Assembly (NCBI GenBank): GCA_030490835.1 | Contig: CM059972.1 | Coordinates: 92,675,137-92,739,136 of the forward strand | DNA length: 64,000 bases | Direction of reading: 5' to 3' | From: Annona cherimola | Taxonomy: Eukaryota; Streptophyta; Magnoliopsida; Magnoliales; Annonaceae | Shown: positions 11,085 to 22,950 of the stretch, piece by piece | Numbering within the stretch: position 1 is the first letter of the stretch | Layout: each line of letters opens with the position of its first letter | The notes under the pieces: model-generated | Told to the model about the DNA's origin: nothing | The model's input: the letters and a program-made list of their open reading frames with translations, nothing else | The model's database searches: none | Position numbers and translations under genes: made by a program

Positions 11085-11683
11085 GGGTGTGTTTAGGTAA
11101 CTATAAAATTTTTGGATGAGCAGTTTTTAATGTAAAATTTTTGGGTAATTCACATATATACCTACATAGTTTCATTAATATTGCAGATACACCCACGTAG
11201 TTTCACGAAATGCATATCACCCCTACATAGTTTCACCAAATTACGTATTACCCCCACGCCGTTAATATCTGCCGTTATATTTTCAAACATGATGAAAATG
11301 CCCTCATCTTCATGGGGGTGATATGCAATTTCGTGAAACTATGGATGACGGCATTTTCGTTATTTTTCAAAAATATAATGGCGGATATTAACTGCAGTTA
11401 ACGGCGTGAGGGTAATACGCAATTTTGGTGAAACTATGTGGGTATATATGCAAATTACCCCAAATTTTTTAAAATAGGATAAATTGATGTGATATGATAG
11501 AAGATAATGATAATGGGTAAAGAAAATAAAGTTAAAATAAATAAGATATTTGTATGCGTATTTGTATAAAAATGATTTAAAAATAAAATAGTTGTATAAA
11601 ATGTAAAGAAATAATTAAAAGTAAAGTAGTTTTAGATTAAAAAAATTTTGTTTGAAAAATTTTATATGTAGCCAAACATGTCC
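11085..11683. mobile_element. hAT-like MITE, interrupted by a nested element
   Basis: Starts GGTGTGTTTAGG and ends CCAAACATGTCC, an imperfect inverted pair. The interior (TGATGTGATATGATAG, then GTAAAGAAAATAAAGTTAAAA) is shared with copies at 12745-13045, 26214-26520 and 28870-29148. A fold-back element sits at 11143-11461. Confidence 0.7.
11143..11461. mobile_element. Fold-back element nested in the MITE
   Basis: Both halves are long inverted copies of each other: left words such as CCTACATAGTTTCA and CACGCCGTTAA recur inverted on the right as TGAAACTATGTGGG and TTAACGGCGTG. The element starts GGGTAATT and ends AATTACCCC. It is flanked by AAATTTTT on both sides, a probable 8-9-bp target duplication within the host MITE. 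Confidence 0.75.
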
Positions 11684-11749
11684 TGGAAAAAAAGTCTAGT
11701 TGTATACTACCCATTACTTTCATGGAGAAGCAGATTTCAGGTCCATTTG

Positions 11750-12375
11750 GCCCAGTAATTTACGGGTGTAAATTCCGTTGGTCTTAACTTAAACCCGACC
11801 ATCCTAACCAAATTTTTAATAGGATAAGGTTACTCATTTTGAAAAAAATAGGTCATATGACACAATTTGAACTGATCCAATTTTGAAAGTGTGTTGGTTT
11901 GAGTTAGAAGGTTGTCAATCCAACCCAACTTGATTTTGTATGTTAATGTAAAATATAATAAATCAACAACATTGACTATTACTTCGAAATTACGTATAAT
12001 TATGTAATATCATTATTAATTAGATATCGTTACCTTGAAATAAGATAACTGAGCAAATATATAGCTAAATAATTTATAAACTAAAAGATATTCCCATAAA
12101 AAAAATTATTTTTATTCTTTAATATAAATTTTATACTTAAAGATTGATTTAATTAAGTAAAAAATTTATATGCATAAATATTATATATTTATTAACTCAA
12201 TTTATAACCTAAATCAAACCAATTTCTGTAGATGTAATTTCGAATTGGATTGGAGTTCAAAAAATAGAGTTGGATCTAGTGTTGGGTTAAAGTTTTACAA
12301 AGAGGTTTAGTGTTAAGAACACACTAATCCAAGTCAACCTGACTTGATCTAGAATCCTACCCTGTGTTAAACATT
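11750..12375. repeat. Probable hAT-type repeat
   Basis: Has ACGGGTGTAAATTCC near the left end and CCTACCCTGTG near the right, resembling the ends of the hAT MITE at 26902-27376. The interior is A+T-rich and non-coding. Boundaries are uncertain. Confidence 0.35.
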
Positions 12376-12744
12376 AGTTCAAGCGCATCTTTGCCTTGGA
12401 ATATGTGGAAGAGGCATTTGATTTCATACCAAAAAAAGCTCATTTAGTCCCATTTTTTCACATAAAAGCCAAAAGAGAGTTCATGTAAGAAGCTTAAACA
12501 AACGTTCTTTACTCTGAGCTTTTGTTGATAAAAATAAGCTAGGCCAAACAAGCCCTTCATTTACTTCTTCTAATAATGCTTCTCATCACTATTTTATGCA
12601 TGAGACTTTGAACATAATGCTTTTAAAATCAAACTAGAATTTTAAAAGCACTTTTAAAGAAATGCTTATGATTCCGCACCGCATTGCCAATCTTAGTCTC
12701 CTTAAAGAGCTTTTAGGAACGGATGACAAGACAATTTTAAAAGC

Positions 12745-13045
12745 TTACAGGTGTGATTAGCAAGTGATAAAACTATTTTTCATAAAAAAAATTTGATGTA
12801 AAAGCTTTTGAAATGAGAGAAAATAATATAATATACTGAGATAATAATGAGTAGTAAAGAAAATAGAGTTAAAATAAAAAAAAGTTAGTTATATGGATAA
12901 TTATACAGTAACAATTGAAAAGTAGAATAATTGTATAGGACGATGTGAAAATTAATTTAGAAATAGAGTATTTGTGAACAGTGAAAATTTTAATATTGAA
13001 ATATCTTTGTTTGAAAAAATTTTGACATAAACAAGAGTACCTGCG
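12745..13045. mobile_element. hAT-like MITE, same family as 28870-29148
   Basis: Shares the internal order of the family: a TGAT-rich start, GTAAAGAAAATAGAGTTAAA, AGTTATATGGATAATT, then GTGAAAATTTT near the end. The termini are eroded. Confidence 0.55.
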
Positions 13046-13304
13046 TTTAAAATTTTGGGCTTAGAAACCCATTTGATGAGACTATTTTCATGGATAAGGC
13101 TTTGTTTGTTGTAGTCAGGCAACTAGTGTTTGGGCTAACAGAGTACTTGCAACAAAGTCTGATAGTTTTTGTCCACAGTACTTTTAAAGGCTAAGTTGTG
13201 TATAAATACTATGAGAATCAAACAAGATTTGTGCAATCACACTAAAAAGTCTTGCATCTCTTAGAAAGTAATCCCAAACGAAGCCAAATTGACCTAATTT
13301 CAGG

Positions 13305-13673
13305 GAAACTGATTTCATGTCCCCGGGTGCACTTAGCTTCAGTGCACCCAGATGCATTTAACTTATTTTTTATATTTGTTTTTAAAAAAAATTTACAATA
13401 TATTTTAATCTAAATGTATTTAATATGTATATAAATTTCTACTATTTTTGGAAATTTTTAAATATTTATTTTTGAAAATTACTAAAATGTCACTGATTTT
13501 AGAAAATAAAAAATAAATATCTAAAAATCTCTAAAAATGGTAAAAATTGATACACATGTTAAATACATTTAGATTAACGATCTTGTAAAAATAATTTTAA
13601 AAATTAAGAAAATGGATATTTGCACCGGGGTGTGCTGAAGCTAAGTACACCCGGGTGCATGAAATCAACTTCG
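13305..13673. mobile_element. Fold-back MITE with 10-bp target duplication
   Basis: Terminal inverted repeats of about 42 bp (left GATTTCATG then CCGGGTGCACTTAGCTTCAG, right its imperfect inverse) enclose an A+T-rich interior that is also self-complementary. TAATTTCAGG occurs immediately on both sides (13295-13304 and 13674-13683). A 9-10-bp duplication fits a Mutator-type element. Confidence 0.85.
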
Positions 13674-13683
13674 TAATTTCAGG

Positions 13684-14254
13684 ACAAGCACTTCCTTATC
13701 CATTCCCATTTATATGTCGTTCTTGGACAAGAGACAGTAGTCTTAAGCTTTTTCTAACAAATTTTAATTAATTTTATGCCAAAAAATTCATGCAAAGTCA
13801 GGAGCAATCAAATGCTTCACTAAACTAACATTTTCTACATCAAAATGCATAGCGAATAAGCCCTAAAGCTACTAGCATTTTCCACAATTGGAATAAAGAC
13901 CTAAGGCTATCAGCATTTCCCACATCTAAAATGGAAGGCCAAACAAGCCTTTTAGTCTTCATTTAGCATCCCATATTTCAGGTCGCCGATCTTCTATGAT
14001 CAATATTTTCAACTGGACAAAAATAATTTTTTATTTTTAAAAAATTTTAAAATAAAATTTTTAATCTAGATTATAGAATTTATAATTAAAGTTTACCATT
14101 TTTTGATAGGTGTATATATTTTCTGAATTTTAAAGACAAGGGGTATTGGGGTCATACTCTCATGTCGAAGTTTTAAAAAAATGTATATACACATATTCAA
14201 AAAGATCAAACTTAATTCATAGATTATAGAGGGGCAATCCCATGCATTTCGGCC
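13684..14254. other. Intergenic, A+T-rich
   Basis: Contains a weak inverted repeat between about 14040-14120 and 14170-14230, and words (CCAAACAAGCC) typical of hAT MITE ends near 13930. No complete element or gene is seen. Confidence 0.35.
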
Positions 14255-14600
14255 ACATGGGACTCCCCCATGTGTCCTGCGTGGTATCTCCTCATAATTA
14301 TTTTTTTATTTTTTATAAATACATAAAGTTAGTTTCGCTTAATCTATAAATTAAGTTTTACTAATTTTAGATATGTTTATGTATTTTTATTTTTAAAAAT
14401 GGTGACATTTTTATAATTGTCACAGGTAGAAGATTACAAAAATGCTATTTTGTTTAAAAATCAACAAAATACTTAAACACATTCAAAATTAGTAAACTTG
14501 ATTTTTAGATTAAGTACAATTAACTTTACGTGTTTATAAAAAATTCTAAAAATAATAAAAATAAGTCCCAGGGCAAGAAGCATCCCCCCCAACATGTGTG
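14255..14600. mobile_element. Fold-back MITE
   Basis: The two halves are long imperfect inverted copies: left words CATAAAGTTAGTTTCGCTTA and AAGTTTTACTAATTTT recur inverted on the right as TAAGTACAATTAACTTTACG and AAAATTAGTAAACTTG. The outer ends are uncertain. General design matches 13305-13673, 33764-34026 and 39160-39490. Confidence 0.6.
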
Positions 14601-14610
14601 TGTGTGTGTA
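14596..14610. repeat. TG microsatellite at the left edge of the viral insertion
   Basis: About seven TG units directly left of the caulimovirid sequence. Confidence 0.85.
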
Positions 14611-14614
14611 CCAT

Positions 14615-14681
14615 GCAAAATTTAGCAACTTGGCTCTGATACCAAATGTTTATCAGGTTATGCAAAAATCACAGAATCTAA
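14615..14681 (-). repeat. Left terminal redundancy of the viral insertion
   Basis: Matches 22462-22530 in the same orientation over about 67 bp. It contains the primer site and a shared TCAGGTTATGCAAAAATCAC segment. Confidence 0.85.
14631..14644 (-). other. Caulimovirid primer binding site, left copy
   Basis: The minus strand reads TGGTATCAGAGCCA, complementary to the 3' end of the initiator tRNA-Met, the minus-strand DNA primer in Caulimoviridae. Confidence 0.85.
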
Positions 14682-15637
14682 CCTAAGAGATACTCTATGA
14701 GTTCTTGTTTTTGTTTTATTGCAAGAGATATTCTATAAAAATTTTCTTTTTACTGTTTATGGAGTCCACTATAGATTTGATGAAGTAATAGTCTTCTTAG
14801 ATGATTTTCAAGTGCAGTTTTTCTTTTCCTTAGAGCTTTTAATTCTATACTTAATTGATGAATTTGTCTAGTCACTATTAACAAAGAAAATTTTCAATTT
14901 ATTTTCCAGAGTTTTAACCATAACTTGATATTTATAAAGAAGTTTTAATTCTTATTTAAATCTGTTAACTATATAGTTATAAAATTAGGTAGCTAATACA
15001 GATAACTGTTTTTCCAATTCTGTTTGTCTTCTTCTAAGTCAGAGATCATATAATTTCTAAATCAATGGAGGTGTTGATTTTGTCTTTCTTTTAATATTTG
15101 TAGAAATTTCATAATAAGTTTATACCTTTGTACTTGTCCTTGAATAAGAGGAAGATAGTCCTGAATAACTCCCCACAAGGTTAGTTCATCATTGACATTA
15201 TCTTTAAGGTTTTGAAATAAAATGTGTAAATTTAAGGTCATTTAATTATAATGATATGCATGTAAGCAAGCAAATAATAACTCGATTGAAAAGATAGAGT
15301 TTACAATACAAGTTTGAAATATAACTTTCAAAATAACTTACAAGTTTAGGAACAGATCAAACTCTAAATCAATAACTTGTTTCTTCAGCAGAACTTTGAG
15401 ATCGTCTTACAACAAAAATTTTGGAGAACTTTAGAAATTGCTTGAGGAGATTTCCGTAGCAAGGTGACAAGCTTCAAAATCATTTTGATGCTTTCTTCCT
15501 TCTTCAGCATCTTTTTTATAGTCGTTTAGAGACGTTTTTGATTGACCTGTGATGGCTTGGAATGATAGCTTTGTTTGGTGCTAAGTTGAAGCTATTAGAC
15601 CTAAGCAGTTTGAAAGACGGATGAAAGACAGCTCTGA
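14682..15637 (-). other. Viral non-coding (intergenic) region
   Basis: No open frame of note. Its place between the last ORF and the primer site corresponds to the promoter/leader region of a caulimovirid. I could not assign a TATA box or poly(A) signal with confidence. Confidence 0.45.
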
Positions 15638-17400
15638 TTAAAGGCTGCTCGGAATCTTAGTTGGGATTCTTGGAGAGCACTGTTGGAGTGATGGTTTTGA
15701 AAAAGCCGACTGGATTCTGAAAGAGATTCCTAGCGGCACTATTAGAGCGACGATTCTGAAAAAGTCGACCGGATTCCTAGTGAGCACTGTCGGAGATTTT
15801 TTTACTATTAGTTGATTGGATTGATGTTTTGTCTGTTTGTATGGGCGGAGCTGGTGACCGAATGACACTGTCATGCAGACAGAGTTCACTTGGCAAGAAA
15901 AATATTTTGGCAAGAGTCAAAGATGACGCTTTATGACTTTTTTAGTATAGAAATGGAGCCGGTATTGAGACTTAATGAGTCCCCATAGATTTTCATTCTG
16001 ATCTGCCTGATCAACTATTTGACCAAGTAGCAGATTATTGGTCTTTCTCAAGTTTTGCGGTTGGCTATGCAAACAGCTACGAGCTGAACTGCGTTTGAAT
16101 TTCTTAGAGGAGTTTGACAAAGTCTTCTTGATGTTGCTGCGAGTTTGGATTGGACAGATTTTTGAAACAAAAACTGCAGTTCTTGTTTGGATGGAGTGTC
16201 TGGCGCCTAAAGTTACTACTTATTGATCCATTTAAGGATCTGTTGGGGCTCAACATGGGTGTATGTAAACGGATCCTATCATTTTACCTTAAAAATTCAT
16301 TTAAGAAAAGATGGTCGGGATTTTGGATTTTCAAGAAAGGCATACTCCTATTGACAAATCCATGTCAAAGAAAATTTTCAATAAAAATTTAAAATTTGAG
16401 GAAAGAGATTTTCATAGTTCAAAAGAGGAGCATGTTTGCAAAAAGTTTAATAACCTTGATTAACTAAGAGTAAAAATATTTCAAAAATTAACCCAAGATG
16501 ATCCCACCATTGAGCAAACCAATAATGGAAAACATATTTTATATTTCGTTTAAAATAAAACGTTCAGGAATGATTTTCTAATTTATTTTTGTACCAAAAA
16601 TTTTATACCAAGCTAATTAATAGTCCCAATATGTATATGTTTGAGGATTAAAAGTGATTGAAATTCTTTTTGACTTTATATTGATTCAAAATCTGACGGC
16701 ATTAAAACCTTCGAAATTTAAATACTCGAATAGGTAATCTCAGTTGGATCATCCTTATCGGTGTAATATTTGACTTGAATGGATTGGGTATGAACAAGGA
16801 TTGAGTTCAGAAATTTTTGGATTTTGTAATAATCTATGGTTTTATCATGACGAGTTGGAGGAAACAGGATTTTAGCTAGTTGAACGTGGTCTTTGAAAGT
16901 TTGGAAGTCATATTCAACATCACAAATGGGTATTGAGACATTTGGTTTTGCAATATATTTGGATTTGTTTGAAACTTTTACTTGAAGTGGAGTTGGGTGA
17001 AGTTCAATCTCTTTAGCTGATTTTGTTTGGAGAGTTTGCGGTAAGTGTTTGAGTCATGCAGATTTGAATGGTTCTATGGCTTTGAGTCAGAGGATTTTTG
17101 ACTTAGAGCTAGAGCAGTTTGTTCATCCAACTGAATAAGATCATTGGATGCAGGTATTTAGAAAGTTTCTGGTGCTGGCAATGCCAAACGTGTCATTTTT
17201 CTTTGAGGAGTGGAGGTTTGAATTTGGTTTTTTGGTTTCGCGTGAGTCCTTGCAGTCATCTCTGCATACAAAAAACTTGAAAAGTTTGTGGTTTTGGCAA
17301 TAGAGGGGCGAGACATGATTATTGGGTATTGTAAATAAGAGTCAGGAGTTTGGGGTTTGACTTTTGGTTTATTGGATGGCTTTTGTGGTGTCATTGCCAC
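15638..17400 (-). pseudogene. Viral ORF downstream of RNase H, fragmentary
   Basis: Short minus-strand frames at 17158-17400 (80 aa, basic and Pro/Lys/Thr-rich), 15917-16120 and 15638-15913 lie downstream of the RNase H segment. They may be pieces of a second viral ORF, as in florendoviruses, whose product has no known function. The base composition is less A+T-extreme than in the polyprotein region. No domain was recognised, so the assignment rests on position. Confidence 0.4.
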
Positions 17401-17499
17401 CAGTTGTTAAAGACTTTGATCCCTAAAGAAATTCTCTAGTTAGAAAATCTTGGATTGAGTTTGAAGTGTCTTTTAGAAATTCTATTTTAAAATCAAAGT

Positions 17500-19270
17500 T
17501 TAACAAAAGCGTCTGCCATCTTGTAAAAATGTGTTTGGAAACTTCATTTTGAGCATCTTTTTACAAAATATATTTAGCTGATTTGCAATCTACTCGTACT
17601 AAAAAGGTTTGGTTTAATAAATTATGTTGACACTTTTTTATGCATAAAATAATGCTTAAGACTTCATTTTTTTATTGTTGAGTATTTTTGTTGTGTTTCA
17701 TTCCATATACCTCAATGGTATTGAACTATTTATTTTTTTCTCTTTTACTTGTTTGAAGATTTCCCCATAGCCTATATTGGAGGCATCTACTTCATCTTCT
17801 TTATTGCTAGATCAGCAAGATTTAAAATAGATAAATTCGTTAATTGTTTCTTAACTTATTGGACAGTCTTTGTATGTTAATTAGTCCAATTTGGTGGATT
17901 TTTTTAACCTTTAATACAAGGGTTAGCACATAGTTCTGAGATTTAGATATAAATTAGATATATAATTTAATGCTCCCAAGAATCTTTGAAGTTGAGTTTT
18001 ATTAGTTATCTTATCTAAAAATTTATTGCTAAATTCTAGTGACCTTTGGATTGGGATGATTATGTTATGGCAGATTTCATGTCCTAAAAATCTAATTTTT
18101 GTTTGGAAGAATAAGTATTTTGTCTTTGAATTATTTTTAAAAAAATGTTCAGGTGTTTAAGTATCGTTCTATTATTTCTAAAAATATTAGTACATCATCT
18201 ATATATACTATTGAAAATTCAATATAGGGATTTAGTATGCCATTCATAATTTTTTAGAATTTTGATTATATGTTTTTAAGTCCAAAAGGCATACACTTCA
18301 TTTGTATTATCTAAATGGAACTATGAATGTTGTTTTATATTTATCATTTTCTTCTATTTGGATTTGCCAAAATCCTGACTTCATATCGAATTTTGAAAAG
18401 ATTATTGCAGTTATTATTCTTTGCGAGAGATCTTTTTTGTTTAGAATAGGATATTTAATTCATTTTAAGACTTTATTTAAAGGTTTATAATTTATTACTA
18501 GTCTTAGGCTTCCTCTTTCTATTTCAAAATTTTTCTGAACATAGAAGGTTGCACAAAATCATGAGGATTTTAATGGTTGCATTAATCTTTCATTAAGTAT
18601 GTCTTTTATTCCTTCTTTGCAATATTCTAGAGTTTCTCTATTCATTTGGGTAGGTCTAACTTTTATAGGTATTTTAGTTTCATCAAATTTTGGTTCATAA
18701 GGAAGAGTTACCTTATATTGTTTTCTTTCCCAAAATGTATTTGGGAGATCTACACATATTTTAGTTTTTAATCTTTCTTCAAAATCTTTTATTTTTTATA
18801 TTTTAAGGTTTTTTAACTATTCCTTTATTCTTTTGAATCTTAACTCTTCTTTTAGAAAATTTAAGTATTTTTATTTTTGGATTATAAAATTTATAGTTAA
18901 CGACTTATCTTTTAATAGATTTATGTCCTTTTGTTGAGGTTTTTGAATAAAATTTAAAAAAAAACTATTTCTTTCCCTAAAAGATTTGTTGTTATTCTTT
19001 AATCTGTTACTGTAAAAGATTTCATTAATTCTAAAAATGAGGTTCCTAGTATTATTTATCTTTGAAGGTCTTTTACTAATAAAAAAGTTGTTTTAAAAGT
19101 CATATTTTGATGTTTTACCTCTACGTTTGTGAGTTTAAAATTTATCTTTAGCTTTGTTCCACCTACATCTCTTAGACTTACTTTAGTTTTTTCAAAATAT
19201 TTTGTTGGTATTAATCCTTCCTATATGCAGTTTAATCTGCTTCTGAATTTACTAGGGCTATGGCTTAAAG
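17500..19270 (-). pseudogene. Viral protease, reverse transcriptase and RNase H, broken
   Basis: From right to left, a degraded protease active-site region lies near 19236-19262 (ALVNSEAD, where a D-T/S-G-A triad is expected). A reverse transcriptase stretch with LVINYKPLN lies at 18475-18501, MPFGLKN at 18272-18292 and the catalytic YIDD at 18194-18205. An RNase H core with DASNIGYG lies near 17770-17790. MPFGLKN and YIDD share one frame with a stop between them, while LVINYKPLN is in another, so frameshifts are present. The protein would have copied the pregenomic RNA into DNA. Confidence 0.85.
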
Positions 19271-22200
19271 AATTAGTTCTTTATTTATTAAAAGTGTGAT
19301 TTTTGTATATCATTTTTGATAGAAAACTCTTGACATAAGTTGGATATAAGGTTATTCTTCTTTTTCTTTATCCGAGTCAGAATCACTTTCCTTATTTTTT
19401 TATTCTAATTTTTCTATTCTTTCTTTTAGGTTTTCTATTTTTGTTATATTTGATTTTTTAAAGCTTTTAAATCTCTTTTAAATTGTTTAATTTCTTTTTG
19501 TAAGTCAGAGATTTTTATGTTACTGGTCGAGGTTAGTTGATTGAGAGGTTCTAAAATTTTTGTTAAATCATCAGTTGGCTTTTTTTAAGATTTTGCTAAA
19601 AGGAGTTTCAGGTGTTTTTCTTTGTGCATATTTTTTATATTTTTAATAAATATTTTCTCTATTGTTCTGGATTAGTTATTTGGTCCGCAAAATCTAATAA
19701 TTCTTCTTGATCTTGGGTTATTATATTTAATTTACATGATTATCAGTATCAGAAACTACTGGTATTATATCTCCATAAGTTAGTTTTTCATAAGGAATAG
19801 TTTTATTATTTTTATCTTTTATTTTTTTCTAATTTTTCAGCAAAGTAAGATGGGAGTCCTGTAATAAATCTTTCTTTCCAAAATAGCTAGTTACAGTTTG
19901 TCCTAAGCATTACTCTAGCTAGGAATTAATCTTTGTAAAATCTAAAGTCACTCATTTTCTTATATCTTAAAGTTTATAATATATTTTATCCCCTTTCGTT
20001 AAGTTTATTATTTGGTCCGATGTAAAAGTTTGCTATGGCTAGGATTAAAGAGTCTACAACATTTTGAATAAGTTTACCTTCCACTACTATTAGTTATTCA
20101 GCATCATCCTTTTTGTAAGAGTAAATGTTCATCTCTTTTTGTATTTGAGTTAAGTAGTTATCTCACCATCCTTTTAGGGATCTAATGAAATTGTTACTAG
20201 GAGTTGAGCTATATTATGGTCTGTTAAGTTTGTTTTTGTTCTGTTATCTATTGCAACCGTGGTCATTTATTGGAGTATATTAACTATTTGAGTTTCATTT
20301 TTCCTTCTACATTCCATTCATAAATAGTATTTGCATTATATTGAACTTGAGTAAATTGGTTTATTTCTTTAAACAATAAATCAGGTGGTGTATGTCTGGT
20401 ATAATAAGGTTTTGAAGGCATTCTCCATGAGTCTATTTTATTTAATTCCAAATCTGGTTCATTCATTTTTTATGTGACTCTTCTGAAGAGTCTTCGGTTT
20501 TAGTTTCAGATATGTATAATCTTGTAGCTTGGTTGGAGCATTAAGAGTTTTAACTAATCATTCTTCTTCTTCAATGTTTATTCTTCCTAATTTTGAGCTT
20601 TCAGGTGTTTCGAGAATTTTAACTTTTCGTTTATTCTGTCTATAAATTCACTATTTTCTCTTATTTCCTTTAATTGTGTTTTAGGAATCTCATATGGAAT
20701 AAATAGTGATTTATTTGCTTGTTTTTTTCGGTTTAGGAATGAAAGGAGTTATTATCTTGTCTTCTATGGTGGTTTGGGTTTTGTCTAATTATTTTACTAC
20801 GGTGATTAAAAGATTGATTTGTATGGTTATTTTATTCATAAAGTAATTTAATATCACTTCCATTAAGAGATGTTTCAGTATTTGTCCTAACTTTGTATGG
20901 GGAATATGTTATTTGTTTATTTATGAATTTCATCAAAATTTCGATTTCTAATGGATTATTTAGAGTTTTTATTTATTTTCTTATGGAGTCTTTCCATATA
21001 GGTTCTATGGTTTCAGAGTAATTCGTTTGTTTTTAGGAGAATAGAAAGTCTCAAACTATTCAAGAAGAGCATGTGCACCTTTTGTGTTTTCATAAATTCA
21101 TAATATTCTTCTTAAATGGGTTTTCTTTCATTCTTATTACAATTTTTATAAAACTATTTCATTTTTTCTTTATTAAATTTGTTATAAAAGTTCTTTCTTA
21201 GTCTGTCTTTGTCTAATTCAAATTCTTTTTCAATAATGTTTATGGATGGGTCAAAGTATCTCATATCTGTTTTAGTATGCGACATTTTTGAGCTTGAGAT
21301 TTTCTCATTTGGTTCTACAGAGTAGATTGGTTGGGGAATTAGATGATTAATATTTATTCCTTTCATTTTTATGTCTGATATATTATTTGTAGGTATTGAA
21401 GAACATGAGGCCTTCGATTGAGTTGTTTCAAATGATCTTTCTGAAGTTTCGTCTACAAATCTTCTGGGATTAAAAGAAGATGTTTTCCTAAATGAGTTCG
21501 TGTCTTTTGTTACATTTCTCTCTTCATTTTCACTTATTTCTCTAATTTTTTAGTTTTTTATTTGAGAAGGTGATACCTCAGTTTGGAGTTCTCGGTGAAA
21601 TGGAAGAGTTATTTGATCTCATTTTATGGTCTTGGATACTATTACGTTTGTTTTTCTTATATCAGTTTGTAATAATATTGTTTTTTCTTTTAAGAATTGT
21701 TTAATAGCTCTTGTGTTAAAGGTTGTAGTCAAGACTTTGTAATGGATCCCTACACCAAGGCTATAGGTAAAAATTCTTATTTTATTTTACAATTATGAAC
21801 TTTCAGATTTAAGGTTAAAGTATCTAAAATATTTTGATCTTGCAAGGAGATGGTAAAATTTGGATAACAATCAAAATAAATAGGACTGTTGTGTAAGTTT
21901 GTTTCTACCATTCCTAAGAGTGAGTCTTGGAATTTATTAAACCTACAATCTCTTAAGCATAATAAGATTGAAGTGTCCAAACTTTCACTCGTAAGTGGTT
22001 TGACGCTACTTGTATTAGTCCTAAATGTATCAAATTATATTTTTATCGATGTTGTTCAATTAATATTTTATTTAAAAGGGGAATAGTTTCCTGTTGATTA
22101 AATAAAGAGATTGTTTATTCAATAGTTTTTATTATGTTATTTGTTGAGAGTTGAAATGATCTTTTTTTATATATTTAACTATCTGAGATATCAAGTATTT

Positions 22201-22320
22201 TTCAATCATTTAAGTCTTTTTCTACATTATCTATATTAATTTCTTCTGTGTTTAATACATTATCTCGGCTACTACTTGATTTAGAGCTAAAGTTTCTAAA
22301 CAATGCATTCATGATTGAAT
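19271..22320 (-). pseudogene. Viral movement and coat protein region, broken
   Basis: Short minus-strand frames at 21777-21980, 21154-21366 and 20284-20466 are the longest survivors of an open frame that should lie upstream of the protease. In caulimovirid polyproteins this position holds the movement protein followed by the coat protein. Near 19370-19400 an acidic Glu/Ser/Asp stretch (plus-strand complement of ESDSDKE) fits the end of a coat-protein region. No Cys-rich zinc finger was found. Domain boundaries cannot be set. Confidence 0.5.
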
Positions 22321-22461
22321 TGTAGTATATTCTTTGTCGCTGATCACTGACAGCGATATTACTCTACAGAGCTTAACACGACATTACAAGCTTTCATGCT
22401 CTTCTAGGAAACGCGACTTAGGATTTCATAAAAATTCGAAATACACTATTCTCCTTCCACC

Positions 22462-22525
22462 ACAAAAAATTTAACAACTTGGCTCTAATATTATATGTAT
22501 CTCAGGTTATGCAAAAATCACAAAA

Positions 22526-22530
<5 letters not shown>
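22462..22530 (-). repeat. Right terminal redundancy of the viral insertion
   Basis: Counterpart of 14615-14681. Its primer site (22480-22493) is degenerate: the minus strand reads ATAATATTAGAGCC. Confidence 0.8.

Positions 22531-22564
<34 letters not shown>
22531..22564. repeat. TA microsatellite, 17 units
   Basis: Uninterrupted TA repeat directly abutting the right end of the viral insertion. Confidence 0.95.
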
Positions 22565-22566
<2 letters not shown>

Positions 22567-22950
22567 ACCTATTCCGGTGCTGCCTGTTCCAGTGCATCGC
22601 AACTGCACCGGAACAGTAGTGCAGTTGCCCAAAAATAAACCCCCACACAAATGATAATGCAATGAAACTTTATATAATCATTTATCCATATATAAATTTT
22701 ATACATAATAGTTTACATGTTGAAAAAAACCACTTTAAAGTTGTTGTTTACATCAAACTATTTTATCACGTTGAATTTGTACCATTTTCAGATGAAGTAC
22801 ATACATATATCTAATAGAGATGAAAATTAGTATCATAATAGAATACATTATTCTAAATACAATGAGTGGAGTAGATTATAATTTTATGATCATGTGGAGC
22901 CTATTTTGACACAACTGCATCATTGTTACGGTACAATTGTATTGTATTTG
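22565..22950. repeat. Dispersed repeat with terminal hairpin
   Basis: Near the left edge (about 22589-22619) TGTTCCAGTGCA and TGCACCGGAACA can form a 12-bp stem with a 7-base loop. From about 22640 to 22945 the sequence matches 59740-60055 in the same orientation (for example TATAATCATTTATCCATATA and CAAACTATTTTAT). No coding potential. The element type is unknown. Confidence 0.55.

Larger units (their letters stand above)
14615..22530 (-). other. Endogenous caulimovirid (plant pararetrovirus), decayed
   Basis: The minus strand carries, in caulimovirid order, a degraded movement/coat region, an aspartic protease remnant, reverse transcriptase (MPFGLKN and YIDD motifs), RNase H (DASNIGYG) and a downstream ORF region. 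A tRNA-Met type primer site occurs at both ends, 7,849 bp apart, which matches a caulimovirid genome length. The two ends (14615-14681 and 22462-22530) are direct repeats, so slightly more than one circular genome is present. Stops and frameshifts are dense, so no protein can be made. A second ORF downstream of RNase H and the flanking TA repeat suggest a florendovirus-like origin. A Petuvirus-like origin is an alternative. Confidence 0.85.

Noticed and set aside
15638..22530. Interpretation as a Ty3 (gypsy) retrotransposon
   Set aside because: No integrase follows RNase H and no LTRs were found. The repeated ends are only ~67 bp and centre on the primer site, as in a redundant caulimovirid insertion.
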